Positions 53,713-64,000 of a stretch of 64,000 nucleotides of DNA are shown in pieces; within the stretch, counting starts at the first letter, position 1, and each line of letters starts with the position of its first letter. Source of the stretch: Cladopsammia gracilis. Its lineage: Eukaryota; Cnidaria; Anthozoa; Scleractinia; Dendrophylliidae. The stretch spans positions 244,501-308,500 of the forward strand of contig JAJGOT010000137.1 of assembly GCA_022457155.1 (NCBI GenBank). The letters are read 5' to 3'. Both the position numbers and the translations under genes were made by a program. Below the pieces are notes generated by a model. It saw nothing but the letters and a program-made list of their open reading frames with translations, searched no databases and had not been told where the DNA came from.

Positions 53713-54525
53713 CAGTAAAAACCCGCGTGTAAGAACCTACATTTTTCCAAGTTTGGCAAAACAGGTTCTTATATTTGGGGGTAGTTATTGGCGATTTTGG
53801 CTAAAGTAGGTTCTTAATTAGGTTCTCAAGTTTTCAGTAGAAACCATTCCTGTACAAGCAGAAAAAATAGGTTTGGTCCTTTATGATACAGCATTTATTT
53901 ATAACTGTCTTGTCATGAGCCTTGTGCAAGACTAACTAAACAATTATATACACTATAAACAAAGTATCTTTTCAGAAATATTTGCATACAAAATAAAATA
54001 ATAAATGGAGTAAGTAAAAAATGCAAAAAAGTCCTTTTGCCTTAATTTACTGGTCACATTCATTTTGTGATGGAATCATCATAATTGATCATAGTGCTAC
54101 AGTATATGAAATGAAACAAACAAACAAATGCACCTCTTAGTGTTCAATGAACTACAGTTTCCTTATGGTTGATGGTTCACATGATATCTAAAATGTATAC
54201 ATGTCCAGTCCTTGGGGCCTAATCTTGTCGTCATGTGAACCATCAGCTGTGATAAGGCACCCAGTTTTCTCAAAGTTGTATAGCACTGCAAATACTGTAG
54301 TTGTCTTTTCTGTACATGTCTTTTATTTGTGAGCAATGTAGAATTTTCTGTTTCTCAAAGTCACCGAAGTTATACTTCTTAGTTAAAAATGCTTATGAAA
54401 ATATCCCATAACTCACATATAAGAACCTAACAAATTTTGCTTGGCTAAACAGGTTCTTATATTTTGGGGTATAAAAATGCAGCAGGTTCTTAAACCGCTA
54501 GGTTCTTACACGCGGGTTTTTACTG
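53713..54525. mobile_element. 813-bp mariner-like MITE with TA duplication
   Basis: TIR CAGTAAAAACCCGCGTGTAA at the left, complemented at the right, with TA at 53711-53712 and 54526-54527. The motif aggttcttat recurs four times near the ends. No transposase is seen. Confidence 0.82.
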
Positions 54526-54934
54526 TAGGTGTTTTAGCGCATGCGCGCAGTGGTTTTGCTACTCACTCATTTATTTTGTCAACTATCCCTGAGGGAAAAA
54601 GTGGCAATGTTCATAGTCTATAATTTCTTTTGGATACATTTTGAAGTAATTCCGGTCATTAACCAACTTTGTTACCTTTGAATTTAAATATGATTAATAT
54701 TCAAATGAAATTCCTGTGTCGTTGGGGCAAATTGAGTCTGATTGCACATTCAGTGATGGGTTCGGCTTTTTTATGGACAAGGCGATGATCACCCGTGGCG
54801 AAACAACATGTTAGTGTTTCCGTAACATGTTCTGTGCGGTGTGCATTTAAACAGCAGTAGTAGATCGCGCAGGTAGAGACGTCAGGTGGCTCTTCCAGCA
54901 ATGAGAGACACCCTGTGTTGAGGATGTTCTGAAA
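54526..54934. other. Spacer, no gene seen
   Basis: Positions 54690-54780 are a third fragment of the repeat at 24005 and 51505. Nothing else is supported. Confidence 0.4.
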
Positions 54935-56090
54935 TAATATATATAGTTAGCCTTAGCCTAACAGCGTCGCCCTTTGAAGAACCTCTGAACAAGCTTAACT
55001 AAGATGAAACGTAACTTAGGTGAAAGGTCGGAAGCACAAGAATTAAGATTGACGACCGGGCTATTTTTCAATTTTAGCAATTCTCAAAAACAGTATTACC
55101 CGACCGTCTGCACAGTACATTTAGACCGTACAAAAGTTCACAAAAACAACTTTTTCTCCGTCTAGAATAACTATTACGACTATTTTCTGAATAAAATACA
55201 ATTGTTGCTTGTCAAAAAATGCCTGAGAAAGTGATTTGGAAATCAAAATTGCAAAAATACACAAACATATTTGCATAAGGCGACGCGAGTATAAAATCTA
55301 AGTTTTATTTTGTTTACATAAAATCGCTTTTCAATCTATGCAATGAATGAACAAACACATAAAAATGGACAACACAACCTCCTTTCGAAAAATTTTATTC
55401 AAATCTCCATTAGTTTATGTTTAAAAGCATAACGCGTACCATTTTAATAATATAGCGCATCAAGCTGCCTTCGATAAAATTCAAGAAATCGATACAACTG
55501 AAGTTAAGCTCGTTTTAATTAAAATAATTCTCCAAAACTACACAAGAACAGAAAGAAAAAGTCAATCACAGATTGATATCAACATAAATTCCAATCGAAA
55601 AATGTAATCTGTTCAGTTTACCTTTGAGTCCCTCGCTTGCTTGTTAATTCTCTCGCATTGAAATGAAGTTCCTCGAAGCAAGATTTTATCCCAGAAAGCT
55701 CTTCTTTTTCTACTAAAGCGGCTTCTGAGTATCCCTCAATTAGTATCCCTGTCTTGAGTAGCAAACCGCGAAAAAATGAAGAGAAATAACGACTTTACTT
55801 TTCCGCTAAACACTGACCAGCGAAAGATCCAAACTTTTTAAAACATGTTTACCGAGCTGACGGCTGTGTAGCCGCGCGAAAAACAAAGCCTCAAAGATCC
55901 CGGATGTTGATGACGTCGTACACGCATGTTTAGCCCAAAGCGTACGGCGGGCGTTCGGCGGGCGTTCGGCGGGCAGACAACGCGCCCGCGAAACATTCCG
56001 CTAGCCATGACCATGAAAAATGACGGGCATGGTTCTATGAGTATGGTGCTGCGCAGCCAGGCCTTCGGCCTGGCAAGTGCTCCGCTATGA
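54935..56090. mobile_element. Helitron-like non-autonomous repeat, copy 2
   Basis: Second copy of 28203-29409, with the same terminal hairpin (GCCAGGCC-TTC-GGCCTGGC, 56056-56074) and the same ccgctatga end followed by T. It carries a small gcgggcgttcg triplicate at about 55947-55980 that is absent from copy 1. Confidence 0.5.
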
Positions 56091-56708
56091 TACATTGGTG
56101 AACAATTGACAGATCTGGTGCCAGGCTGTGGCCAGCATAAAGTGTAGTGATAGCAGTTGTACAATGTGGTATACACAAGTAGAACACTTACAGATTTTAG
56201 AAGTGCAGTATACAGTACTTTGTATTTGCATGCACGTAAACTTATGAATTTACATACTGTTAAAAGTTGCCTGCATGATAGTTATTGGAATGGGACAATC
56301 ATTCATCACCTAAGAAGCCAAAGTTAATTACAAAGTGCTGGTCTATATTAGCTACTAACACGGTAGTTTCATACCTGAGCTGCATACAGAGCTTTGACAG
56401 ACTTGACTTGATCTTCATGTTTCATTTGTTTGTTTCTTCAGGGTAGATGGGAGGAAAGAATGCTCCAAGATGGTAAAGTATTCTACACTGACCACAGTAA
56501 ACATTATTAATACTTGTAATAAATAAACGTACTTTGAATTTCTTTACTATAGATGGTTTCTTATTTGCCCCTCCACAAACTTCAGGGAGACTGGGCACCA
56601 GCTTTCGGCACTAGGCTTTCTGGGATCGTTTGGGTTACCAGCGTTAGTTACGATAGGTTGATGGTTTCCAAAGGCAACCATTAACCAATCATAGCTCAAA
56701 TTTGGTTA
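56091..56708. other. Probable intron of the ROC gene, contains a candidate micro-exon
   Basis: Apart from the 31-nt candidate exon at 56442-56472, no coding or RNA signal is seen. Confidence 0.35.
56442..56472 (+). CDS. Candidate micro-exon of the ROC GTPase gene
   Basis: 31 nt between acceptor tgtttcttcag and donor gtaaag. It encodes GRWEERMLQD and leaves phase 1, which joins in frame to the exon at 60038. Its phase-0 start does not match the phase-1 donor at 28004, so another exon would be needed upstream. Short and supported only by splice sites and phase. Confidence 0.3.
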
Positions 56709-57954
56709 CCGTATTCTCTCAATTAAACGCCCCCGGCGTTTATTTCAAACTTGGCCTAGTGGACCCGGCGTTTCTTTGAATCAGCAGAAAGGGTTATTAT
56801 TCGTTTTTCTTGGCAGCCGTGTACCTTGCTTTTAAATCTTAAGTTTATTCACGGTGGGGCCAAACGGCCCTAAAATGTATCATTTAGGGGCTGATACACT
56901 AATTTAGTTTCCTTTGCATATTTCTTCGCCAAACTTCGCACATTCACTTGGATTACTGTCCAAAAGATGTCAGTTGCAAAAAAATGTCAAAATGTCAAAT
57001 TTTGACGTCATGATTGATGACGTCACAAAAACGCGTCATACAAAGTTTCTAAGTTTGGCTAGGGGATTAATATACCGAAAACTGTTCCTCGCTACGACAA
57101 ATTTTTTTACGAGTAATGGCGATTTGAAGAAATTTTAGTGTCCCCCCCGGAACCTTACTTTTTCTCCAAAATCAACTGCTCTGATTTTTTTTCTTCAGTT
57201 TTTATCATGTAAGGCTAAGCATTTGGTAAATTAAAGTGCTTAGTGTTTATAAAAATCGTATGATTTTAGATTTTTGATTTTCTGCTTCAAAACGATAATA
57301 TAAGCGATTAAATAATTGTCACGTGACGTAAAATGACGTCACAAAACTAGGTTTTTGGTGTTAACAATGGCAGGAAAGACTGATATTCGGATTTTTTCAC
57401 TTATTATTGTTCTGCTCATCTAGGACAATCAATATGCAACATAACTAGAATTGCTGGCATCAAAAACTAACTCTAATTATGGTATTTTTATATAGGGGGG
57501 ACACTCTTTTCTGGGCATAGCATTCTTCAAAATTCAAAATGCCATATCTCATTTATTATTAAAGATATCGACAAACGGTTTTCGGCGTTTAAGTTCTCTT
57601 ATCGTCCTCATTCGAAAACACTGGTAAAAAGTTGGAAATGAGATACTTTTAGTTAAGGGTGCACTATGACGTCATCAATTGTGACGTCATAATATGATAG
57701 CTCTTGTCAATCTTGATGTCAAAAAAATTCGGCTGATGCCCTCTGTTTACTTGCCAAGTTTGGGAACAAAATGCTCAATACGTCTAAAGTTATGCTAAAA
57801 TAAGCATAATTTGCCACTCCTTAATGATACATTTTAGGGCCGTTTGGCCCCACCGTGATTATACCACAAATAAACGTTTGAGGGGCTTACTTACAACTTC
57901 CTCTATTATGCCCGGCGTTTATTCGGGACCCGGCGTTTTATCGAGAAAATACGG
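56709..57954. mobile_element. TA-flanked MITE with CGGCGTTTA-rich ends
   Basis: TIR CCGTATTYTCTC at both ends, with TA at 56707-56708 and 57955-57956. The subterminal parts repeat cggcgttta. A second MITE is nested inside. Confidence 0.65.
56850..57857. mobile_element. 1,008-bp CAC-ended MITE nested in the TA MITE
   Basis: TIR CACGGTGGGGCCAAACGGCC at the left, complemented at the right, with ATT on both flanks (56847-56849 and 57858-57860). CAC termini and a 3-bp duplication fit the CACTA/CMC group. The TIR extends about 33 bp through cctaaaatgtatca. No transposase. Confidence 0.8.
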
Positions 57955-57956
57955 TA

Positions 57957-58630
57957 CCCAACGATCCCAATGAGTTAGTGGTCGCTTACCAGAGGTTAAA
58001 AACAGTAGAAAAAGTTCAAATCACCAGCGTTGAAGAAAATGGTCGCAGTCACTTACGGTTCCGACTATAATTATTTGATAAATAAAGAATGATGGTAAAT
58101 GTTAAGCTCGGTAAAGAAATGAGAAAGCTGTAATGTGCAGCCTTTGTAATCTATTGAACTAACTGACATCCTTTCCTGGAAAGCATCTCTCGTTAATTTA
58201 AAGTGGCTCGATATAGTTTTTCCACGCCCCGACCACCAATTTTCTACCTCAAAATAAAGCATCTCTAGTTTCGGGTATTCTTTTAAAATAGGCTAATTCG
58301 ATTTGCTGATGTGTTACATTTTGTATTGCCTCCATTTTCTAATAATTATGTAGCACCTAAAAGTTATCGGCAAATAAGTGCTTGCTTTAATTTCCCACAT
58401 TACATTTTCCTAAAATATGCAGGAGCAAGTACGTTGTACCCCATATTAATCCCCCGCAAGCACTTTTTGCTAGGTGATAGAGTCTTAGGCTATCAAAATA
58501 CCTCAAGTTGGCTAACTTTTGGCTTGCTTCTCAAAAGTTCTATTCACTTGCGATGTTTACAACGCAATTTCTTTCCTAAATTTGTTCAGCTTGTCAAAAA
58601 TCCCGTGAATTCCAATCTGCCATGCGCCTA
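57957..58630. other. Probable intron sequence, no gene seen
   Basis: Small ORFs only, without domains; nothing supported. Confidence 0.35.
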
Positions 58631-58813
58631 AAATTGACTAACCCTGTTGCTGAGTTGTATTCTTTTTTGTTTGCCTGCTCCTCAGGACGATTTAACGCTA
58701 TTTTGGCGAGTTATCGTTATTTCGGTGTTCCACAACTCGCCAAATCGCCCCGAGGAGCTGGCAAACAAAAAAAGAACAAAGAATGCAACACAGCAACAGG
58801 GTTAGCCAATTTT
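58631..58813. mobile_element. 183-bp MITE with AATT-like flanks
   Basis: Left aaattgactaaccctgttgc is mirrored at the right by gcaacagggttagccaattt, with inner ttttgtttgcctgctcctc arms. The palindrome includes the flanks, so the duplication cannot be separated. Confidence 0.7.
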
Positions 58814-59522
58814 ATTCACAAAATATTCGAATTGTTAAGTTTTAAAACAAAACCGTTGCATCCTCACACAAACCTTTATAAATCGAATCTTTGTAACACA
58901 ATACTGTTCATAAAGCAAAGGCCACGTCCCGGTTATCTGATAGTGAGCTTGGGCCGCCTGTGATTTCCAGGGGCTAAGTATTTATTTTCTCTCACGTCGC
59001 TTGTATTTTGGAACCAAAATGACGTCTTCTCAGCATCACATTACCTCTCTCTTCGAAGAAAGTGACTTGACTCCAGGTGTATTTTTTAACCCTCGGACGT
59101 ACACGCAAACGTATACCCCAACCGTGGTACAAGGGGAGGGGGGAGGGGGGAGGTTGTTGCAACGTAAGATATAGATTTTTTTTAATAAATCCCTCAAATG
59201 TTTATGGGGAAGGAAATATCTTGATAAGGAAAATAAAGGAAAGTGGAATTTTTTTTATGTATCTAGAACTCGAAAAAGGTGGAAGACAATTATTATTTTT
59301 ATTTATTTCATAGAGATGATTTTTAATTACAAATAGTAAATGCAAAGCTTTACAATACATTGAAAATGAAACAAAAGAGAAATAATAATTACGATACATA
59401 TGCAATGAGTTATTTTACGTTTTGACAACGGACTGAGGAAAGAAATTAATTAATTAAAAAAAGTACAATGTAGTTTAAAAGAATATATATTAAGGGAGTT
59501 GCACTAGCATACACTTAGTTAA
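58814..59522. other. Probable intron sequence, no gene seen
   Basis: AT-rich with a short G-rich stretch at about 59132-59152. No supported feature. Confidence 0.35.
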
Positions 59523-59880
59523 AGAAGTTTGACCCATGCTTTTTTGAATTGCTCTAAGCAGTTAGATTTAAAATCTATGGTGCGTAGAATATCAATTTTA
59601 TTATTAAGAAGAAATAAAAGAGATTTGATGGATAAGCTCAAGACTAATGATCCTTTCTTCAAAGAAGTTTTGGAAACTTGGATTGAAGACTCTTGTACAC
59701 CCATTGAACATCTCAACCCCTCTGGTAAAACTCGCTCTTTTAGTTAAAGATGAGACGTAACACCCTTTTCTACAAAAATAGTTTAATAAAGGTATAACAC
59801 TGGTTAATGATTTGCCCAGAAAAAATTTTCAGAAAATAGCTGTCACAAAGCTCCTATATGGAGCTGACATAGTGTTCTAC
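59523..59880 (+). pseudogene. LINE protein fragment (Tx1/L1-like C-terminal region)
   Basis: In shifting frames it encodes NDPFFKEVLETW, then FYKNSLIKGITLVNDL. A conserved Trp segment followed by F(Y)K.W...GI..V.DL is typical of the region after the RT domain in L1/Tx1-like LINEs. The fragment is short, frameshifted and bounded by unrelated sequence. Confidence 0.5.
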
Positions 59881-60037
59881 TACAGTAACTACTACAATGC
59901 AAATCAATGACTCATTTGATGTCGATAACTTAGGGATTAGTAACCCCAGTCTCAGATCTCAGTGATCAGTATAACCCCATTCAGATCATCTAACAATGTA
60001 CCTTAGAGTTGACAAAATCTGTACATTCTTTTTTTAG

Positions 60038-60484
60038 ATTTAATTCCAGCCCATGTCCAGGCTCGGGGCAAGAAAGCACTTGCAGCTTACCACAGAGCTC
60101 TAGAAACTGGTGGTAGTACATACGATAAACGTGTCAAGGTTTTACTCGTTGGTCAGGACCGTGTTGGCAAAACAAGCCTTTGTAAGTCTCTGAGAGGTGA
60201 AGCATTTAATGAAAATGAACCCAGTACTGACGGAGTGCACATGATCCCCCCCGTCAAGAATGCTGGGACAGAGGCCTGGAGAAATCCACCTTCTCTTGAA
60301 CAAACAACTGTATTTGATCACAAAATTGCTGTAGAGGTCACTAGAGAGTTATTAAGCTCATCTGCAGAACAACCAACAAGGAAAAAATTGGGTGAAAGTC
60401 CCATTAAAGATGTAACTGGGAACAAAATTCAAGAGCCGACACCAGTAGCGTCCAATGAAACATTTCATATGACTAGGAAAAATG
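60038..60484 (+). CDS. ROC/Ras-like GTPase exon of a host signalling gene
   Basis: 447 nt, acceptor ttttttag and donor gtaagc, phase 1 in and out. After a helical lead (IPAHVQARGKKALAAYHRAL) comes KVLLVGQDRVGKTSLCKSL, a strand plus P-loop of the GxxxxGKTS type, then FNENEPSTDGV, resembling the switch I region of ROC and small GTPases. A long polar insert follows (about 90 residues, including RKKLGESPIKD), which is longer than in Ras and more like ROC domains of ROCO or NLR-type cnidarian proteins. The remaining GTPase motifs must be in later exons. The probable upstream partner is a SAM domain exon at 27908. Confidence 0.7.
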
Positions 60485-60540
60485 GTAAGCTAAATTAACA
60501 TTCTTAGTTCAGAAATTTTTAAAATACACGTACTGACGGG

Positions 60541-60626
60541 TGTCATGACACCAATGTTACATATGTACGATATTAAACATTGGTGTCATGACACCAATGT
60601 TACATATGTACGATATTAAACATCAT
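60541..60626 (+). repeat. 43-bp tandem duplication in intron
   Basis: tgtcatgacaccaatgttac and what follows is repeated exactly at 60584. It lies in the intron between the two GTPase-gene exons. Confidence 0.85.
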
Positions 60627-60715
60627 TCCCTTTTAGAGTCTGTAAGTAATAGATAAAATATAATCTCTCTCCATTCAACTAATTTATTTGTATGCTTTTG
60701 TTTTCTCAACTATAG

Positions 60716-60799
60716 AACACCCAATGCCATCAACAGCTGGTGAAACAAAAGACCTTGGCCGCCAACAAGATGCTCAGCAGAAAACCATGGCAAGAAATC
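60716..60799 (+). CDS. Downstream exon of the ROC GTPase gene
   Basis: 84 nt between acceptor ttctcaactatag and donor gtaagt, phase 1 in and out, so it joins the 60038 exon in frame. It encodes a polar peptide starting HPMPSTAGETKDLG. It has low complexity and no domain of its own, and looks like an extension of the polar insert. Confidence 0.55.
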
Positions 60800-61305
60800 G
60801 TAAGTTGCAACTTCCTTTATATACAACTTTATCTGCTTTAACCCTTTCACTGCTATAATCAAACCTTGTGTTCTGTAATGTGCTCCCGAATTTTAAGTCT
60901 ATGAATTAAATCATATCCATGACCATTCAAATAGAAGTTATTCATTTGACAAATGATTTATCCGTGTATTCGGAAACATACATGGCCTTTTTTAAAAGCA
61001 AGTGTCGCATAATGGCAGCTTGTGTGCTGCGACATGCGGCCACAAAGATGGGATGCAAAAATAGTAAATGGGTTGGCTCTCGTATATTCTGCATGAAGTA
61101 TTCAGTTGAAATGTTCTAACAACAGAACTGAAAACTTTTTTGAACTGGCTAAAACGGGCCGATAGCCGTCATTAAGGCTCGAAAAAAACACATGAACGAA
61201 GGGTCACCAATTTTCCACGAATATTTGACAAGTTTTCTTTTTCGAGCCATCTACACGAGCAAATTTCAGATCTGACAAATTTATCTGACAAAAAAGAAAA
61301 AAATA
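60800..61305. other. Intron or intergenic, no further exon recognised
   Basis: I could not find a phase-1 exon with GTPase motifs (DxxG or NKxD). The ORF at 60919 has no domain. Confidence 0.35.
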
Positions 61306-61740
61306 GACCAATAGCATGGCATGAAAATATATTTAATTAAATGGGGAAAATATATATATTTAAATATATTTAATTAAATGGGGAAAAGAGTCCAGTATCA
61401 AATTCAGCACATCAATATTAGTAAAACTGTAAAGTTTCGTAAAGATTGCCCGTACACTGACGGAGATATGAACTTTTGAAACTTAGTACTCTGGCCTAAT
61501 TTTTACAAAGAAATGTATGGGAAAAACACGAAAACGAGGCTGGACGGGCAATCTATGCCCGTCCACCATACATTTCTTTATAAAAATGCTCAGTTTCAAA
61601 ATTTCATATCTTCGTCAGTTTGCTAGCAATCTTTACAAAACTTTGTAGTTTTACTAATATCGATATGCTGAATTTGATGCTGGGCTCTTTTTCCCAATAA
61701 ACTAAATATATTTTTGTGTCATGCTAGCGTGATATTGGTC
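61306..61740. mobile_element. 435-bp foldback MITE with TA duplication
   Basis: TIR starts GACCAATA and is complemented at the right end, with TA at 61304-61305 and 61741-61742. Inverted matching continues across most of the element (aatctttac, acatttctttataaa blocks) around a cgggcaatctatgcccg centre. A short atatatttaattaaatgggg unit is repeated in the left arm. Confidence 0.75.
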
Positions 61741-62970
61741 TATAGCACGCCATTTTTTGAGCAAAGACATTTTTCAAATAAAAGTTTGGTAAATTTTCTC
61801 TTATACTCGAGGAACAGAACTCTTATATGTCAAAGAGAATTTGTGTGTACGGAGTTATATTTTTTTACCGCTGTTATTTTCCTTTTCAGTATTTTATGTT
61901 ACGTAATTTGATTTTTTATCTATATATTTTTGGACACCTACAGTAAAAGGGTCAACGATTTTCAGTATTTACTTCAAAACCTTCAAACTTTTTATTTTTC
62001 TTGAACTGACTTCGTCTGCAGCTAGTGATACGTGCAACATGCATGTGTGTGACTTAAATTCATAGCGCTGTTAAAACTCGCTGTATACGGTGCAATAAGA
62101 GTGGGAATGAACCCTTCGAGGAGATGAAACATCGTGGATTTTTTGACAAACGTAACGGTAATTCAAAGGTTTACAACAGGAGTTACATTGTAAACATAGG
62201 TCCACTGCCTTATTGGTACCTATTTTCGCGGCGTTTTAACTTCACAGAAAAGAAGAGGAATTTTTCGAGAGTTAAAGGAACTAAATTTCGCGACCATTTT
62301 TCAAATGCTGATCCTGCCTTGTCAACTTTCTCGCGCCTCACGTCAAGTACCGAAGAAGAGACCGTGAAGGAGGCAGATGCTCATCCGCATTAACAAACTG
62401 ATGATCTCGGAATCGGCGATACACATTTTAATTGTACACATAGACATTTTTTGCATTAACAGAACCGTATCAAACATGTTCGTTTGTAGATGGTCATTAA
62501 AGTTAGTAAAAGCATTTTGTAACAGGGTATTAAATTTCGCGTCGTTCAGAATTTTCGCGGGACTTAAATAAAGCGCGAAAATTAAGTCCCGCGAAGGTAC
62601 TTCAATTCCATTTCATCACAGGAAAACTGAAAATATGTTTTTAATGTTGTCTTGTATAGAAATAAATTTCACGCATATGTCATCTGAAATTCCCCTTTAC
62701 AAAATCAAAGCCGTCGCATTTCAACATCTTGTTCTTTGACTGCGTTTCCTTACTGATGTTGATCCGCCGCGTGCTTGTGTGCAGACGTGTCCTATTTTAC
62801 AGTGGATTTCAGCTTACTTTGGCCGCGTCAGCTTGCAAGTTTGTTGGGAACTTGGGAACTACATTCCAGAGTTCGCGACTTCATTGTTTGAACAGCCAAT
62901 CGAATTGCCAACTTTGAATCGAATTTCAAATTGCGAAGTTCGATTTCAAATTGCCAAGTTACGGTAGTTG
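61741..62970. other. Intergenic, no firm gene
   Basis: The ORF at 62124-62393 (89 codons, basic) and others lack domains or splice context. A cgcgaaaattaagtcccgcgaa palindrome-like stretch is at 62540-62600. Confidence 0.35.
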
Positions 62971-63452
62971 TAATGGAAAACAATCCTTTTATTCAACAAG
63001 GAAAGGCAATTCCAAATAAAGTCAGAGAAGAAATCGTGGACAGATGGCTTAACGGTACTGGACAGACAAATAGGAAGAGACTTGAATATTCCAAAGTGCA
63101 CAGTTCAAAATATTATCGATAATTTTGTGAAACGGGGCCACAGTAGTAAAGGAATTGGAGGAAACAAAATGCGGACATGTCAGAATTTTGTAAAATACAA
63201 CAACCTAACATTTCTGTTGAAGAAATTCAGAGGAAACTTGCAAATAACCGTGTGTGTTTGAGAGAAAATTGTCTTTCTAAATCGTCGTTAACTCGGGCCT
63301 GGCGGGAAGACCTTGGGTATTCATACAAACGGCTGAATGTAACACCGAGAGAGTCGCTAACTTACAACGCGGAAGAACGCCTTTTGGAATATTTAGCGTA
63401 TGTAGCACTAGCCTGTATACGGTCACTCGCAGATTGGATCACCCGCATTTGA
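62971..63452 (+). pseudogene. Tc1/mariner-like transposase N terminus, frameshifted
   Basis: Frames 62971-63122 and 63177-63452 encode NKVREEIVDRWLNGTGQ, then (another frame) FVKRGHSSKGIGGNKM, then VCLRENCLSKSSLTRAWRED and LGYSYKRLNVTPRES. Paired-like HTH followed by a second HTH and the LGYSYKRL linker is an animal Tc1-like family that I recognise from cnidarians. The catalytic DDE part is missing after LLEYLA, and at least two frameshifts are present. No TIRs were found. Confidence 0.65.
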
Positions 63453-64000
63453 ACATTCAGCGGTATGCTTCGAACGAATCTTACAACCCAATAAATATTG
63501 CGAAAAAGAAACAACAAAAACTGAAATCTTTATTATATGTTACTATTTAAATAAAGGAACAGTTACTTAATATAAGACGTTTCAGCTATTTTGAAAGTCT
63601 TGCTGGTATTTATAAACACGTTACGCTCGTGTGATGAGCCGATTACAGTGGATTGGATTGAATTGAATTAAAATATGAATGTCAACAAAGGCTATATTCC
63701 AGGTTATTTTTTGTGTAAGAAACAGAAATCTGTTCATCCGTCAGTATCTTTACAATATTAGCCTAAATGGAATAATATATTACATAAAGAACGTTCCAAA
63801 GCAACATGTCCCGCTAGTTTACACGGTAAGCAAGTGTTTAAGTTGATGTTTTGATGGAAAAACTCTTGCTTCTTTATTTCATTTGGCTGCGCTTGTGATC
63901 TGATAAGATTTATGGCGAGACTGAGGCTGTCGCAAGAAATAGAAATTTACCCATAAACGAATTTTATCTTCATTTTGCTGCCTACGGCGCTTGAAATGTT
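63453..64000. other. Window end, no gene seen
   Basis: AT-rich, with no supported feature up to the window edge. Confidence 0.4.

Overview
The window is animal nuclear DNA, most likely from an anthozoan cnidarian such as a stony coral. This assignment is inferred from repeat and transposase families that I recognise as abundant in coral and anemone genomes. The sequence is AT-rich, has spliced genes with GT/AG introns, contains no prokaryotic-style operons, and is mostly transposable elements nested inside one another. Recognisable host-gene sequence is limited. There is one duplicated 39-40 codon exon of unknown function (604-720 and 11821-11940). There is also part of a SAM/ROC-type signalling GTPase gene: an N-terminal exon at 27908-28004, a possible micro-exon at 56442-56472, a GTPase exon at 60038-60484 and a further exon at 60716-60799.

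Region 1-23.3 kb is a direct tandem duplication with an offset of about 11.2 kb. Each copy serves as the empty-site reference for insertions in the other. Copy A carries a 6.5 kb TTAA-flanked element with long inverted repeats (900-7383), which itself contains an apparently intact two-gene Harbinger transposon (2216-4990) and several MITEs. Copy B carries a 3.4 kb Helitron-like element (12563-16001, A|T target, CTAG 3' end) and a 4,666-bp miniature Polinton/Maverick-like element (17191-21856). The latter has a 6-bp target duplication, AG...CT ends, TIRs of about 820 bp that each carry a tRNA-His gene, a damaged packaging-ATPase-like gene, two small genes on the opposite strand, and a TATA motif upstream of each gene. 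It is the most unusual object in the window.

Region 23.3-43.3 kb holds rearranged duplicate pieces of the SAM/ROC gene 5' region in opposite orientations (25.5-28.1 kb against 41.8-43.3 kb), a Helitron-like repeat (28.2-29.4 kb), and an 11.8 kb inverted-repeat element with CAC termini (29531-41352). That element has dense CGTAAAG/CTTTACG subterminal arrays and a 3-bp ATA duplication, as in the CACTA/CMC group. Inside it lie a minus-strand DIRS/Ngaro-type tyrosine-recombinase retrotransposon (about 34.0-38.8 kb) and a tandem tRNA-derived repeat with a 12-bp target duplication (39168-39775).

Region 43.3-54.6 kb contains a 5'-truncated LINE, a Tc1/mariner-type element with TA duplication and a nested hAT-like MITE, and a second LINE split by a block that carries an intact 565-codon Crypton-type tyrosine recombinase gene (48898-50595) between two 197-bp direct repeats that I read as identical. 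Two further MITEs follow, one with TTAA and one with TA target sites.

Region 54.6-64 kb has a second Helitron-like copy, a MITE nested inside another MITE, LINE debris, the ROC GTPase exons, another MITE and a degraded Tc1/mariner-like transposase. All comparisons were made by eye, so percentages are not given and most repeat boundaries without target duplications are approximate to about 20 bp.
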